From contig NZ_CP114035.2 in assembly GCF_026898135.2 (NCBI RefSeq), positions 1,839,501 to 1,903,500 on the forward strand: a stretch of DNA of 64,000 nucleotides, given 5' to 3'. How positions within the stretch are numbered: position 1 is the first letter of the stretch; the number at the start of each line of letters is the position of its first letter. Both the position numbers and the translations under genes were made by a program. Under the pieces are notes generated by a model. The model was not told the DNA's origin, ran no database searches, and saw nothing but the letters and a program-made list of their open reading frames with translations. Source of the stretch: Pseudomonas fortuita (GTDB lineage: Bacteria; Pseudomonadota; Gammaproteobacteria; Pseudomonadales; Pseudomonadaceae). Of the stretch, positions 6,459 to 13,859 are shown in pieces.

Positions 6459-6518
6459 ATCACGAAATGAAATACACGGCTTTCACTTATTGTGATTGAT
6501 ATTAACACGATGCGTGTT
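6459..6518. promoter_or_regulatory. Right operator region between cI and cro (three sites)
   Basis: AACACGATGCGTGTT (6504-6518, perfect arms), TTCACTTATTGTGAT (6482-6496) and a half-matching ATCACGAAATGAAAT (6459-6473) are spaced 22-23 bases apart, like OR1-OR3 of lambda. All fit the (A/T)(A/T)CAC-N5-GTG(A/T)T pattern seen at 2712-2817. The strongest site lies nearest cro, the weakest nearest cI. Confidence 0.8.
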
Positions 6519-6550
6519 TATCCTGAGTGCTAGTCATTGAGGAACCCCGA

Positions 6551-6775
6551 ATGAACAACGTTCGCAAGATCCGGGTAGCTGCGGGGATTAGCCAAGCCCG
6601 GCTATGCCGGGAGCTCCGCTGGAACCAGTCGCGTCTGGCCAACTACGAGGCCGGGCGACGGTGTGTCGGCCTGGATGCGGCCCGGAAGATTGTCACTGCG
6701 CTGAACGGGCTAGGCGCCGAGTGCAGCCTTGACGATGTCTTCCCGCCAACGGCTCGCGACCCAGAAGCAGCCTGA
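6551..6775 (+). CDS. cro: Cro-type repressor
   Basis: A 74-residue XRE-family HTH protein: MNNVRKIRVAAGISQARLCRELRWNQSRLANYEAG is a complete helix-turn-helix, followed by VGLDAARKIVTALN. There is no S24 domain. ATG 6551 follows a GAGGAA site; the upstream in-frame ATG at 6527 lies next to the operators and is not needed. Divergent from cI, it should compete for the same operators and favour lytic growth. Confidence 0.88.
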   Translation: MNNVRKIRVAAGISQARLCRELRWNQSRLANYEAGRRCVGLDAARKIVTALNGLGAECSLDDVFPPTARDPEAA

Positions 6776-6858
6776 TATTTGAATCATTACTGATCTGGCA
6801 CTGAGCCAGTAGATGATCGAAACACCTGCTGATTCATCCAGTACCTGAATCGCAGACG

Positions 6859-6888
6859 AAAAAAAACCGCCTGGCAGGGCGGCTTTCT
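6859..6888. terminator. Hairpin between cro and the O-like gene
   Basis: CCGCC-TGGCAG-GGCGG (6867-6882) is flanked by eight A on the left and CTTTCTCT on the right. It is a strong intrinsic terminator when read leftward and a weak one rightward, in the place of lambda tR1. Confidence 0.6.
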
Positions 6889-6913
6889 CTACAGCTTCAT
6901 AACGGGTTTAAGC

Positions 6914-7771
6914 ATGACAAACATCGTCCCACTTGACAAGTCCAGGGGGTTCACCCGGATGGACAACCAGCTCATGGATGGCCTGCTGGCTATCGATCTT
7001 TCCGCTCGGGAGATGAAGATTGTGCTGTACGTGGCCAAGGCCACCATCAACTTTGGGGCTGGTGCCCAGCGCATCCCGGCCACCGACATTGCGAAAGCTA
7101 TCCACGCTCACCCTGACACCGTGTCAAAGGCCGTTTCCAGCCTGTTGCGCCGTCGCGTGCTGTTCCGTGAAGGTGGTGCCCGGGGCGACATCGGCGTGAA
7201 TGACCCGAAAGACTGGGTATACGTGAATGATCCGAAACAGACCAAAACAGCCAATTCGGCTGAAGTGGTCCGAATCGGCGAAGAGTCGAAACAGACCAAA
7301 ACCGCCGGCTCCCTTCTTTATTCTAAGAAAGAAACCCCCTATGTAAATCTTCCTTCGGAAGATGTTACATGCCCCCCCAGTGAATCTGGGCAGTCCCCGG
7401 TGAAGGCTGAGCGCAAGGCTCCCTTCGGCAAGGTAGCGATGCTGGCCGACAACCCGCACGACCTGAGCGAGGCGCTGATCGCTGATTACCTTGCCGTCCG
7501 CAAAGCCAAGCGCGCTCCGTTGACCGCCCGAGTCTGGTCGACCCTGAATTCCAAGCTCGAGCAGTGCAAGGCCTTCGGCGTGCAGCCGGACCAGGCCCTG
7601 GCGATCGCTGTCGAGAACGGCTGGCAGGGTTTCGAGGTGGATTGGATCACCAAGCGGATCGGCGCCCAGCCGGCGCCCCAAGCCAAACACCATAGCCGCC
7701 ACCACGGCTTCAACGACCGCGATTACACCGCTGGCCTGGCCTCGCGGGAGGACGGTACCTATGCGATCTGA
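6914..7771 (+). CDS. Phage replication initiator, O-like
   Basis: A 285-residue protein. Residues 10-95 form the phage replication protein O N-terminal winged helix (GFTRMDNQLMDGLLAIDLSAREMKIVLYVAKATINF, with PATDIAKAIHAHPDTVSKAVSSLLRRRVL as the recognition helix region). The middle is low-complexity and contains repeats that are likely the origin (see 7197-7370). The C-terminal half should recruit the DnaC-like partner encoded immediately downstream. It overlaps that gene by 11 bases. Confidence 0.87.
   Translation: MTNIVPLDKSRGFTRMDNQLMDGLLAIDLSAREMKIVLYVAKATINFGAGAQRIPATDIAKAIHAHPDTVSKAVSSLLRRRVLFREGGARGDIGVNDPKDWVYVNDPKQTKTANSAEVVRIGEESKQTKTAGSLLYSKKETPYVNLPSEDVTCPPSESGQSPVKAERKAPFGKVAMLADNPHDLSEALIADYLAVRKAKRAPLTARVWSTLNSKLEQCKAFGVQPDQALAIAVENGWQGFEVDWITKRIGAQPAPQAKHHSRHHGFNDRDYTAGLASREDGTYAI
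7197..7370 (+). other. Putative replication origin inside the O-like gene
   Basis: Iteron-like repeats: GTGAATGACCCGAAAGAC (7197-7214) and GTGAATGATCCGAAACAG (7223-7240); CGAAACAGACCAAAACAGCC (7233-7252) and CGAAACAGACCAAAACCGCC (7287-7306). An A/T-rich stretch (TTCTTTATTCTAAGAAAG) and a 13-pair hairpin at 7341-7370 (ATGTAAATCTTCC arm) follow. Lambda likewise places its iterons and AT-rich unwinding region inside gene O. Confidence 0.6.
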
Positions 7772-8573
7772 ATCGGTGATCACCATGTCCGACGTGCGAA
7801 ACGCCGCCGGCTTCCGCGTCCAACCTGCGCACTGCGAGCATCACGGCGACTTCGAGCAGCGCGTGACCATGCTCATGGGGCGCGAGATCGTCGGGCGCTG
7901 CCCAGAGTGCGAGAAGGCCGCCATTGCCGAGCGCCAGGCCAAGCAGCAGACCGAGGAAGCCCGCCTGAAGCGCGAGGCCATGACCCGCAAGTTGGGTTCA
8001 GCGCTGATCCCGAAGCGATTCGCCGAGCGGACCCTGGCCAACTACCGCGTAGAGCACGAAGGCCAGCGCAAGGCCCTAGCCTACTGCACGCGCTACGTGG
8101 CCGCGTTCGAGGAGATCGAGCGTACCGGGCGTTGCCTGATGCTGCTGGGCAAGGTCGGCACCGGCAAGACCCACCTGGGTGCCGGCATGGCCAACGAGCT
8201 GATGCGCAACACCTCTGCCACCGCCGTGTACCGCACGGTGGGCGCGATTCTGCAGTCCATCCGCGCCACTTACGTCCGCCAAAGCGAACAGTCCGAGGCC
8301 GACATCCTGTCCAGCCTGATCGAGCCGTCGCTGCTGGTGCTCGACGAGGTAGGCGTCAGCAAAGAGCAGCCGAGTGAGTTTGAGCTGACAACCCTGTTTT
8401 CGATCATCAACGGGCGCTATGAGCAGATGCGCCCCACTGTGGTGATCTCCAATCTGGAGGCCAGCCAGCTGCGCCACGCCATGGGCGAGCGGTGTTACGA
8501 CCGCTTGCGCGAGGGTGGCGGAGTGGTGGTGCCCTTCGAGTGGGAATCTCACCGTGGCAAGGAGGAGTTCTGA
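7761..8573 (+). CDS. DnaC-like helicase loader ATPase
   Basis: A 270-residue AAA+ protein. CPECEKAA with an earlier HCEHHGDF suggests an N-terminal zinc site; Walker A GKVGTGKTH is near residue 128-136; Walker B LLVLDEVG near 191-198; arginine-finger region CYDRLREGGG. It should load the host DnaB replicative helicase at the phage origin with the O-like initiator. GGGAGG lies 9 bases before ATG 7761, which overlaps the end of the upstream gene. Confidence 0.9.
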   Translation: MRSESVITMSDVRNAAGFRVQPAHCEHHGDFEQRVTMLMGREIVGRCPECEKAAIAERQAKQQTEEARLKREAMTRKLGSALIPKRFAERTLANYRVEHEGQRKALAYCTRYVAAFEEIERTGRCLMLLGKVGTGKTHLGAGMANELMRNTSATAVYRTVGAILQSIRATYVRQSEQSEADILSSLIEPSLLVLDEVGVSKEQPSEFELTTLFSIINGRYEQMRPTVVISNLEASQLRHAMGERCYDRLREGGGVVVPFEWESHRGKEEF

Positions 8574-8575
8574 CC

Positions 8576-8875
8576 ATGCGGCAGACCAAATTGACTAAGG
8601 CCGCGCGCGGCCGGGAGTGCCAGGTACGCATTCCTGGCGTGTGCAACGGAAACCCGGAAACCACCGTTCTGGCGCACTACCGCCTGGCCGGCACCTGCGG
8701 CGCGGGTATCAAGCCGAACGACCTGCAGGGCGCCTGGTCTTGCAGCGCGTGCCATGACGCTGTCGATTCGCGCAGGAAGACCACGTTCAGCCACGAAGAG
8801 CTGCGGTTGATGCACCTGGAAGGCGTAGTGCGAACGCTCGCCATCCTCGTGAGCGAAGGGAAGGTGGCCGCATGA
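8576..8875 (+). CDS. YbcO-type putative nuclease (DUF1364)
   Basis: A 99-residue protein beginning MRQTKLTKAARGRECQVRIPGVC and containing VLAHYRLAG and CSACHDAVDSR. The CQV...C...H...CxxCH arrangement matches the DUF1364/YbcO family of lambdoid nin regions, an HNH-like small metal-binding nuclease probably involved in recombination or junction processing. Strong AAGGAGG site upstream; overlaps the next gene by four bases. Confidence 0.82.
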   Translation: MRQTKLTKAARGRECQVRIPGVCNGNPETTVLAHYRLAGTCGAGIKPNDLQGAWSCSACHDAVDSRRKTTFSHEELRLMHLEGVVRTLAILVSEGKVAA

Positions 8876-9120
8876 TCAGTCCAGCCATGATGTTCAGCGG
8901 CATCCCGATCTATGTCAGCGAGCACCTGCCAAGGACGAAAACCGTTCGCTGGCAGACAGAGCGGAAGTGGTGCCACTGGAAGAACGCTCCGGCCCTTCGT
9001 TACCGGAAGCGTGCGAAGGAAGTCCCTTGCGACACGATGATCATGTTGGGCGGCCGGGCGTTCGTCTCACCTGAAGCCCTGGCGAAGATCCAAGCCCAGC
9101 TGGGGAGGGCTGAACAGTGA
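8872..9120 (+). CDS. Small phage protein of unknown function
   Basis: An 82-residue ORF overlapping both neighbours by four bases (ATGA and GTGA junctions), so it is certainly within the early operon. The first half is Trp/Arg-rich (VRWQTERKWCHWKNAPALRYRKR); the second ends with AFVSPEALAKIQAQLG, a short helix. No family recognised; position beside two nucleases suggests a nin-region accessory gene. Confidence 0.65.
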   Translation: MISPAMMFSGIPIYVSEHLPRTKTVRWQTERKWCHWKNAPALRYRKRAKEVPCDTMIMLGGRAFVSPEALAKIQAQLGRAEQ

Positions 9121-9545
9121 AGCCGGCGATCATGAAGCCTGTACGGGCCAAGAAGCCTCGGGCGAAGCCTGTAGACCGGGAAGGCCCAGAGCAGGCCGCG
9201 TTGATGGAAGAAATCGCGCTTCGCTACCCGGACGTATTCGAGCTGATCTACCACGTACCGAATGGCGGCCACAGGCACAAGAAGGTTGCTGAAAAGCTGA
9301 AGGACCAGGGCGTGAAGGCCGGCATCCCTGATCTGGTGCTGCCGATGGCCCGGGGCGGCTATTTCGGCATGTACATCGAATTCAAGGCGACGGTTGACCC
9401 CGCGCCCGTCTCGCCCAGTCAGCAGGCGTGTATCCGGCGCCTAAATGATCAGGGCTATCTCGCCATCGTGTGCCGAGGGCACTTCGACGCTATGGAGCAG
9501 CTGCGGGCCTACTTGCTGCTGCCGAAAACGGAGGTTGCAGCATGA
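9117..9545 (+). CDS. VRR-NUC domain nuclease
   Basis: A 142-residue protein with the PD-(D/E)xK-type VRR-NUC fold: EQAALMEEIALRYPDVFELIYHVPNGG (N-terminal acidic residue and Asn-Gly), KAGIPDLVLP (catalytic Asp) and MYIEFKATVD (Glu-x-Lys). These enzymes cleave branched DNA structures. GTG 9117 overlaps the upstream stop; ATG 9132 is an alternative start. Overlaps the recombinase gene by four bases. Confidence 0.87.
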   Translation: MKPAIMKPVRAKKPRAKPVDREGPEQAALMEEIALRYPDVFELIYHVPNGGHRHKKVAEKLKDQGVKAGIPDLVLPMARGGYFGMYIEFKATVDPAPVSPSQQACIRRLNDQGYLAIVCRGHFDAMEQLRAYLLLPKTEVAA

Positions 9546-10831
9546 CCAACACCGCCGCTGTGAAAATCAGCGATGCAGAGATTCGCCGGCAGGCCGCCGG
9601 CCAGGTGCGTGACCTGCGCGCTCTGGGCAACCACGGCCTGTATTTTCGCTTTCACCGTTCCCGGGAGCGCGGGTCTTGGTACCTGATCCACAAGGGCAAG
9701 TGGAACCTGATCGGCTCATACCCTGAGCTGAGCGCTGCCAAGGTGGCCGCTGCGCTGCCTGATATCCGCCTGCGGCTGGAAGCGGGTGAGGGTTCCAACC
9801 TATCGAGCTGGGTGCTGACCGGCGAGTTGCTGGCTTGGTTCGCTGAGCGCATGTCCCGCGACCGCAACCTGTCGACCAAGCGCAAGAGCACGGCGGCGTC
9901 GGCTATCAAGCAGCACCTGGTGCCGCGGCTCGGCCAGATCCCGCTGGCCCAGATCGACAAGGCGCTGCTCGACCGCGAGCTGATGTGGCCGCTGCAAGAG
10001 TCGTTGTCGATCGACTACGTGCGCCTCGTGTTCCAATTGCTGGCCTTGGCGTTCCGGCAGGCTCGCAAGCTCGGCAAGATCAGCTCGAACCCCATGGCCG
10101 GCATCCGCTTTGGTGATTTCTCCAAGGCCAAGGTCAAGGTCAAGCCGTCGCGCCTGCGTGGTGTGCACCTCGACGACCTGATGGCCCGCATGAAGAGCAC
10201 GCTGGCCAACCGGCCGCAGCATGGCGTGCTGGCCCTGATGATGTTGTGCCACGGCACCCGACTGGGCGAAACCCGCCTGGCCCGCTGGAGCCACATCAGC
10301 CTGGCCGAGCGAGAGTGGTTTATTCCCGCCGAGCACACCAAGACCAGCGTGCAGCACCGTCTGCCACTGACCGACCAGGTGCGTTTCCTGCTGATGGCCT
10401 ACCGCGAGATCCAGCGCAACGAAGGCTACGACGGCGAGTTTCTGTTCCCGGGGCGCCAGGGCAAGCCCATGAGCGAGGCCAAGGCATCCGCCGTGTTCAC
10501 CGTTATGGGGCAGGGCGAGTGGACCAGCCACGACCTGCGCAAGCTGGCCCGCACCGGTTGGGCTGACCTGGGCGTCGACCACCTGGTGGGTGAGCTGCTG
10601 ATCAACCATGCCATGGGCCACAACGTGAAGGTGTACATCCAGTCCGACGTCATGGCGCGCAAGCGTGAGGCGCTGGAGAAGTGGCACGCCCACCTTGATC
10701 AGAAGGGTTTCGCCTCGGTTCACGGCTTGACCGGTGATAGATCAACGGATTCATGGATTCTCTGCAAGGCCGCAGAGCGAGCGGGGTTCGGCGGACTTCC
10801 GGTATCCACCATAAGCGAGGATTCAAAATGA
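9542..10831 (+). CDS. Tyrosine site-specific recombinase, internally placed
   Basis: A 429-residue tyrosine recombinase. C-terminal catalytic residues are visible: Arg in CHGTRLGETRLARW, Lys in EHTKTSVQHRLPL, His-x-x-Arg in TSHDLRKLARTGW, His in LINHAMGHNV and the nucleophile Tyr in VKVYIQSDV. The N-terminal 90 residues resemble the DUF4102-type arm-binding domain (YFRFHRSRERGSWYLIHKGKWNLIGSYPELSAAKVAAAL). Unlike usual integrases it lies in the middle of the early operon, between nuclease genes and Q, coupled to both neighbours. It could be the prophage 1 integrase or a recombinase with another task. Confidence 0.87.
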   Translation: MTNTAAVKISDAEIRRQAAGQVRDLRALGNHGLYFRFHRSRERGSWYLIHKGKWNLIGSYPELSAAKVAAALPDIRLRLEAGEGSNLSSWVLTGELLAWFAERMSRDRNLSTKRKSTAASAIKQHLVPRLGQIPLAQIDKALLDRELMWPLQESLSIDYVRLVFQLLALAFRQARKLGKISSNPMAGIRFGDFSKAKVKVKPSRLRGVHLDDLMARMKSTLANRPQHGVLALMMLCHGTRLGETRLARWSHISLAEREWFIPAEHTKTSVQHRLPLTDQVRFLLMAYREIQRNEGYDGEFLFPGRQGKPMSEAKASAVFTVMGQGEWTSHDLRKLARTGWADLGVDHLVGELLINHAMGHNVKVYIQSDVMARKREALEKWHAHLDQKGFASVHGLTGDRSTDSWILCKAAERAGFGGLPVSTISEDSK

Positions 10832-11082
10832 GCAGCGGCAACAGGATGCGCAATGACCTCCCGGCGCTGGTAGAGCAGGCAATCACTGGGCACCCAGGGT
10901 ATGCAGAGTTTGCTGCCTGGTGCCAAAGCCAGCTGATTCACCCTTACCAGATCTATTTCTTGGTTTGGCAGGCCTCCCGGGAGGCAGTGGTGGTGGAGCT
11001 GCCACTGGCCATGGATGGGCAGATGTGGGTATCCCAGGTAGTTGAGTCCATTACCGCCCAAGGACTGAAGGTAGCTAAGTGA
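10828..11082 (+). CDS. Small phage protein of unknown function
   Basis: An 84-residue ORF starting at an ATGA overlap with the recombinase gene. It contains YAEFAAWCQSQLIHPYQIYFLVWQASREAVVVEL, a mainly helical fold. Probably cytosolic. It overlaps the next start as well. No family recognised. Confidence 0.6.
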   Translation: MSSGNRMRNDLPALVEQAITGHPGYAEFAAWCQSQLIHPYQIYFLVWQASREAVVVELPLAMDGQMWVSQVVESITAQGLKVAK

Positions 11083-11396
11083 TGAAGAACCACGGCCCAG
11101 CCTTCAAAAAGGCCGTGATCGAGCTGGACAAGTGCCCTTTGTGCCGTGGGAGAGCGGTCACCAAGGGTGTGTTCTACGAACTGCCATGCGACCACTGCAA
11201 CGCCTCGGGCTTTGTGGCGGCTGCAACAGGCGAGGGTCTGGCGCTGGATGAGCTGGTGACCCAGCTGAGCATGGCCCTGCGGGCCGCGCATCGGCAGATC
11301 GAGCAATTGAAGAACCCTCAGGCATCCGGGCCTGAGGCTACATATCAGGGAAGCAACCGGCGCGGCGCCGGCGGCACCAACTACACCGGCGATTGA
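11082..11396 (+). CDS. DnaJ-type zinc-ribbon protein
   Basis: A 104-residue protein with CPLCRGRAVTKGV and LPCDHCNASGFV, that is, two CxxC(x)xG knuckles as in the DnaJ zinc-finger domain, then a helical half. Such small proteins precede Q in many Pseudomonas phages. ATG 11082 overlaps the upstream TGA; GTG 11079 is an alternative start. Role unknown, perhaps a nucleic-acid or chaperone adaptor. Confidence 0.6.
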   Translation: MKNHGPAFKKAVIELDKCPLCRGRAVTKGVFYELPCDHCNASGFVAAATGEGLALDELVTQLSMALRAAHRQIEQLKNPQASGPEATYQGSNRRGAGGTNYTGD

Positions 11397-11407
11397 GGGG
11401 GAAGGAC

Positions 11408-11749
11408 ATGAGCAACGTAGAAAAGTCGGCTGAATACCTGCTGGAGCACTGGGGTCGCTGGGTTGTACTGGGCTCCGGCGTTTCGTGCTGCGCATCGCGG
11501 GAGAACACCATCCTCGATCCAATGATCACGGATGACGATGCCTTGTTCATTGACCGTCTGGTAGGCCGGCTCAGTAAGCGTTACCCAGAGTGCGGCCAGG
11601 TCATCATCAAGTACTACACCTCCCGCGACACCTCGCTCAGGGATGTTGGCAAGAAGCTTGGCTTTGGTGAGGAGAAGACCCGCCAGCTGTGGAAGGCAGG
11701 TGTGGCCTGGATCGATGGTGCGATCGAGATTCGTCGTGAAGCCGCTTGA
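11408..11749 (+). CDS. Late antiterminator, Q-like (Phage_antitermQ type)
   Basis: A 113-residue protein with SAEYLLEHWGRWVVLGSGVS at the start and an HTH-like end (LRDVGKKLGFGEEKTRQLWKAGVAWIDGAIE), typical of the short Q family found in lambdoid phages of pseudomonads and enterobacteria. It modifies RNA polymerase at the late promoter so that it reads through the terminator at 11835-11860 into the lysis and structural genes. ATG 11408 has GGGGGAAGG upstream. Confidence 0.82.
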   Translation: MSNVEKSAEYLLEHWGRWVVLGSGVSCCASRENTILDPMITDDDALFIDRLVGRLSKRYPECGQVIIKYYTSRDTSLRDVGKKLGFGEEKTRQLWKAGVAWIDGAIEIRREAA

Positions 11750-11860
11750 CAGCCCCGGTCCTCACCCGTATCTTTCGTGGTACTTTGCGGTAGGTGCGCG
11801 AGAGCAAACTCGTCATCCCCAGCAGCCTCCTTAGAGCCTCGGCATTCGCCGGGGCTTTTT
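11750..11860 (+). promoter_or_regulatory. Putative late promoter and its terminator
   Basis: The stretch after Q ends with a 9-pair hairpin AGCCTCGGC-ATTC-GCCGGGGCT (11835-11856, one G-T pair) and five T: an intrinsic terminator 90-110 bases downstream of Q and just before the holin gene. This is the lambda pR'/tR' arrangement. The -10/-35 elements are not clear by eye. Confidence 0.6.
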
Positions 11861-11947
11861 CGTTTTCGGCTCCACCACACCCATCGCCCCGAGCTGGGAG
11901 TGCTGTTGGGGCCAAATCTATTCGCTCCCCAAAAGGGAGGAACCGAG

Positions 11948-12271
11948 ATGCCAAACATGCCCGAGAAGGATCCTGGCCTGTGGGCCGCTGTGCTCACCTG
12001 GGTGCTGGCCCATCAGCCCCAGCTGTATGCCGCTGGCTTGTCGGTCGCGATCGCCGTCCTTCGGGTGGTGTATGGCGGCGGCACCCGCCGGCAGATGTTC
12101 TTGGAGGGCGCCTTGTGCGGCCTAATCACCTTGGCCCTGGTGCCGCTGCTCGAATGGATGGGCCTGCCACAGGGCATGGCCACCTTCGCCGGTGGCATGG
12201 TTGGTTTCATGGGAGTGGAAAAGCTTCGCGGCTACTCCGATCTGTTCCTGTCTCGCAAGGCGCAGGGGTAA
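11948..12271 (+). CDS. Holin (lambda-type/phage_holin_3)
   Basis: A 107-residue protein with three hydrophobic segments (LWAAVLTWVLAHQ, LYAAGLSVAIAVLRVVYG, LEGALCGLITLALVPLLEW and MATFAGGMVGFMG) and a charged tail. Length, membrane topology and position after Q fit class I holins, which open the inner membrane to let the endolysin out. The endolysin itself is 27 kb away at the end of the late operon. GGGAGG precedes ATG 11948. Confidence 0.8.
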   Translation: MPNMPEKDPGLWAAVLTWVLAHQPQLYAAGLSVAIAVLRVVYGGGTRRQMFLEGALCGLITLALVPLLEWMGLPQGMATFAGGMVGFMGVEKLRGYSDLFLSRKAQG

Positions 12272-12274
12272 ACG

Positions 12275-12505
12275 ATGAACCGAGACCAGATTGCGACAGC
12301 GAACAGCCTGTTCTTCAAGCGCGACCAGGTGCAGCGACGGTTGGATACGTTGCTGAGCGGTTCCGGTGTTGCACTTGCGATTACTGGTGACTACCAGACG
12401 CCAGAGGTTCTGGCGACGATTATAACGCCGCTGGCAGATCACTTCAGGAGCGAGCTGACCGCCATAGACGATCAGCTCAAGCTGATGGGGTGGAGCGGCG
12501 AGTAA
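12275..12505 (+). CDS. Small late phage protein of unknown function
   Basis: A 76-residue ORF three bases after the holin stop, with good start context. It is mostly helical (ANSLFFKRDQVQRRLDTLLS, TIITPLADHFRSELTAIDDQLKLM) with no membrane segment. It could be a lysis accessory or packaging-related protein; not recognised. Confidence 0.6.
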   Translation: MNRDQIATANSLFFKRDQVQRRLDTLLSGSGVALAITGDYQTPEVLATIITPLADHFRSELTAIDDQLKLMGWSGE

Positions 12506-12560
12506 GCGGCCGGCCTTCTGAGTCGCGCCACGACTTGGTGAAGCGCCATTTCGTGGCGGT

Positions 12561-12797
12561 TCAGTCTGTGCGCAGCAAAGGGAATAACTCCTCTGGGTTT
12601 CGTGATTCGGCATTCATCTTGTTGCACGTCTCTGCGGCTTCAGATCTGGTTTTAAAGCTGAACTTCCGTCTTTCCTTCTCCTGATTGTCATAGATATCAA
12701 AGCCGCCCGAAATGGTGGCGGCATAGAACCGGTTACCAATTTGGAAGGACTCGCCTTCGATTGGCACAGCCGGAACGATAACGAATCTTGGTTGCAT
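12561..12797 (-). CDS. Leftward small protein inside the late region (moron-like)
   Basis: A 78-residue protein read against the late operon, with a perfect GGGGAGG site 7 bases before its ATG. The sequence (FQIGNRFYAATISGGFDIYDNQEKERRKFSFKTRSEAAETCNKMN) looks like a compact alpha/beta fold. Opposite orientation and its own ribosome site suggest independent expression in the lysogen. Confidence 0.55.
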   Translation of the reverse strand: MQPRFVIVPAVPIEGESFQIGNRFYAATISGGFDIYDNQEKERRKFSFKTRSEAAETCNKMNAESRNPEELFPLLRTD

Positions 12798-12877
12798 GTT
12801 CGAGCCTCCCCAGGCAGATACCTAAGTATTAGATGCAATCATGAATGATCGCAGTCTGACTCATATAAGGTCGACGA

Positions 12878-13219
12878 ATGGCAGGACGGCTCAAGACCCT
12901 CGATTCTCGAATCAAAGAGAGTATCGGTACACGAATCAAAGTTGTATCGCCGGGGAGTTGGCGAAGTGGCATGACCAGCTCCCAGCGTGGCTACGACTAC
13001 AAGTGGCAGAAGGCCAGAGAGCAATACTTGCGCGACAACCCGCTATGCGTCTACTGCGAGCGGAGTGGCCGCACAACAGCGGCAAGTGTTGTCGACCACA
13101 TCGTTGCTCACCGTGGAGACATGATTCTCTTCTGGGATCAGGCCAATTGGCAGAGCCTCTGCAAGCCCTGCCACGACTCGGTCAAGCAGGCCGAGGAGGC
13201 TGCCGGCCTAGGTGGCTGA
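12878..13219 (+). CDS. HNH endonuclease adjacent to terminase
   Basis: A 113-residue protein: YKWQKAREQYLRDNPLCVYCERSGR, ASVVDHIVAHRGD and NWQSLCKPCHDSVKQ, that is, CxxC...DHI...CxxCH of the phage HNH family. In HK97-like phages this protein works with terminase at cos cleavage. The first 30 residues before the conserved part are unusual; a start at 12971 (MTSSQRGYDYKWQ) is possible. Confidence 0.87.
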   Translation: MAGRLKTLDSRIKESIGTRIKVVSPGSWRSGMTSSQRGYDYKWQKAREQYLRDNPLCVYCERSGRTTAASVVDHIVAHRGDMILFWDQANWQSLCKPCHDSVKQAEEAAGLGG

Positions 13220-13379
13220 GGCGTCAGCAGATCGTCGCGAGGCGGCCGGGCGAACTCATGAAGCACGTCAGTGACATGCTTCGAAAGGGGAAGGGGGGGA
13301 AAAAGCTAGGGGTTCTCATCTAGCTAGACCGCCTCCGACCCCACGTACACATTTTTTCCCGTTTCAGGAAAAGTTAACC
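13220..13379 (+). other. Putative cos (packaging) region of prophage 1
   Basis: Between the HNH and terminase genes there is a run of seven G (13293-13299), an A-rich stretch, and CTAGACCGCC at 13324-13333. Prophage 2 has the same layout in the same place (seven G at 57161-57167, CTAGACCGCC at 57193-57202) although the surrounding sequences differ, so the motif is probably functional. Confidence 0.5.
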
Positions 13380-13856
13380 ATGGCTTTAACCGACAAGAAG
13401 CGGCGGTTTGTTGACGCTTTGCTGTCGGGTGCCACAAATCGCGAGGCGGCGATCGCTGCCGGATATTCGGAGAAAACCGCGTCGCAAGCGGGCTCCAAGC
13501 TTGCGAAGGACCCCGATGTCCTTGCTGAAGTCGGACGCCGGTTGAAGCAAAAGCAGGCTTCCAGCACCGAGGTTAAACCGTCTCGAAAAGTTAAAGCCGA
13601 ACAACCTCAGGAGCAGCACGCCGATGAGCTGTCGTTAACCGAGACCGACGACCCGCGAGCCTTCCTCACTGAACTGATGAACGCAGAAGGCGCCGACATG
13701 CGCATGCGGCTGGAAGCGGCCAAGACGTTAATGCCTTATGTGCACGGCAAGGTCGCCGACCAGGGCAAGAAAGAGCAGAAGGCCGAGGCCGCCAAGCAGG
13801 TCGGTAAAGGCAAGTACTCCCAGGGCAAGCCGCCTCTCTCCGTAGTGAAGAACTGA
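13380..13856 (+). CDS. Terminase small subunit
   Basis: A 158-residue protein with a Terminase_2/Nu1-like N-terminal HTH: MALTDKKRRFVDALLSGATNREAAIAAGYSEKTA, then SQAGSKLAKDPDVL. The C-terminal half (AFLTELMNAEGADMRMRLEAAKTLMPYVHGKV) fits the oligomerisation and large-subunit contact region. It recognises the phage packaging site. The next gene starts three bases after its stop. Confidence 0.87.
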   Translation: MALTDKKRRFVDALLSGATNREAAIAAGYSEKTASQAGSKLAKDPDVLAEVGRRLKQKQASSTEVKPSRKVKAEQPQEQHADELSLTETDDPRAFLTELMNAEGADMRMRLEAAKTLMPYVHGKVADQGKKEQKAEAAKQVGKGKYSQGKPPLSVVKN

Positions 13857-13859
13857 CCT

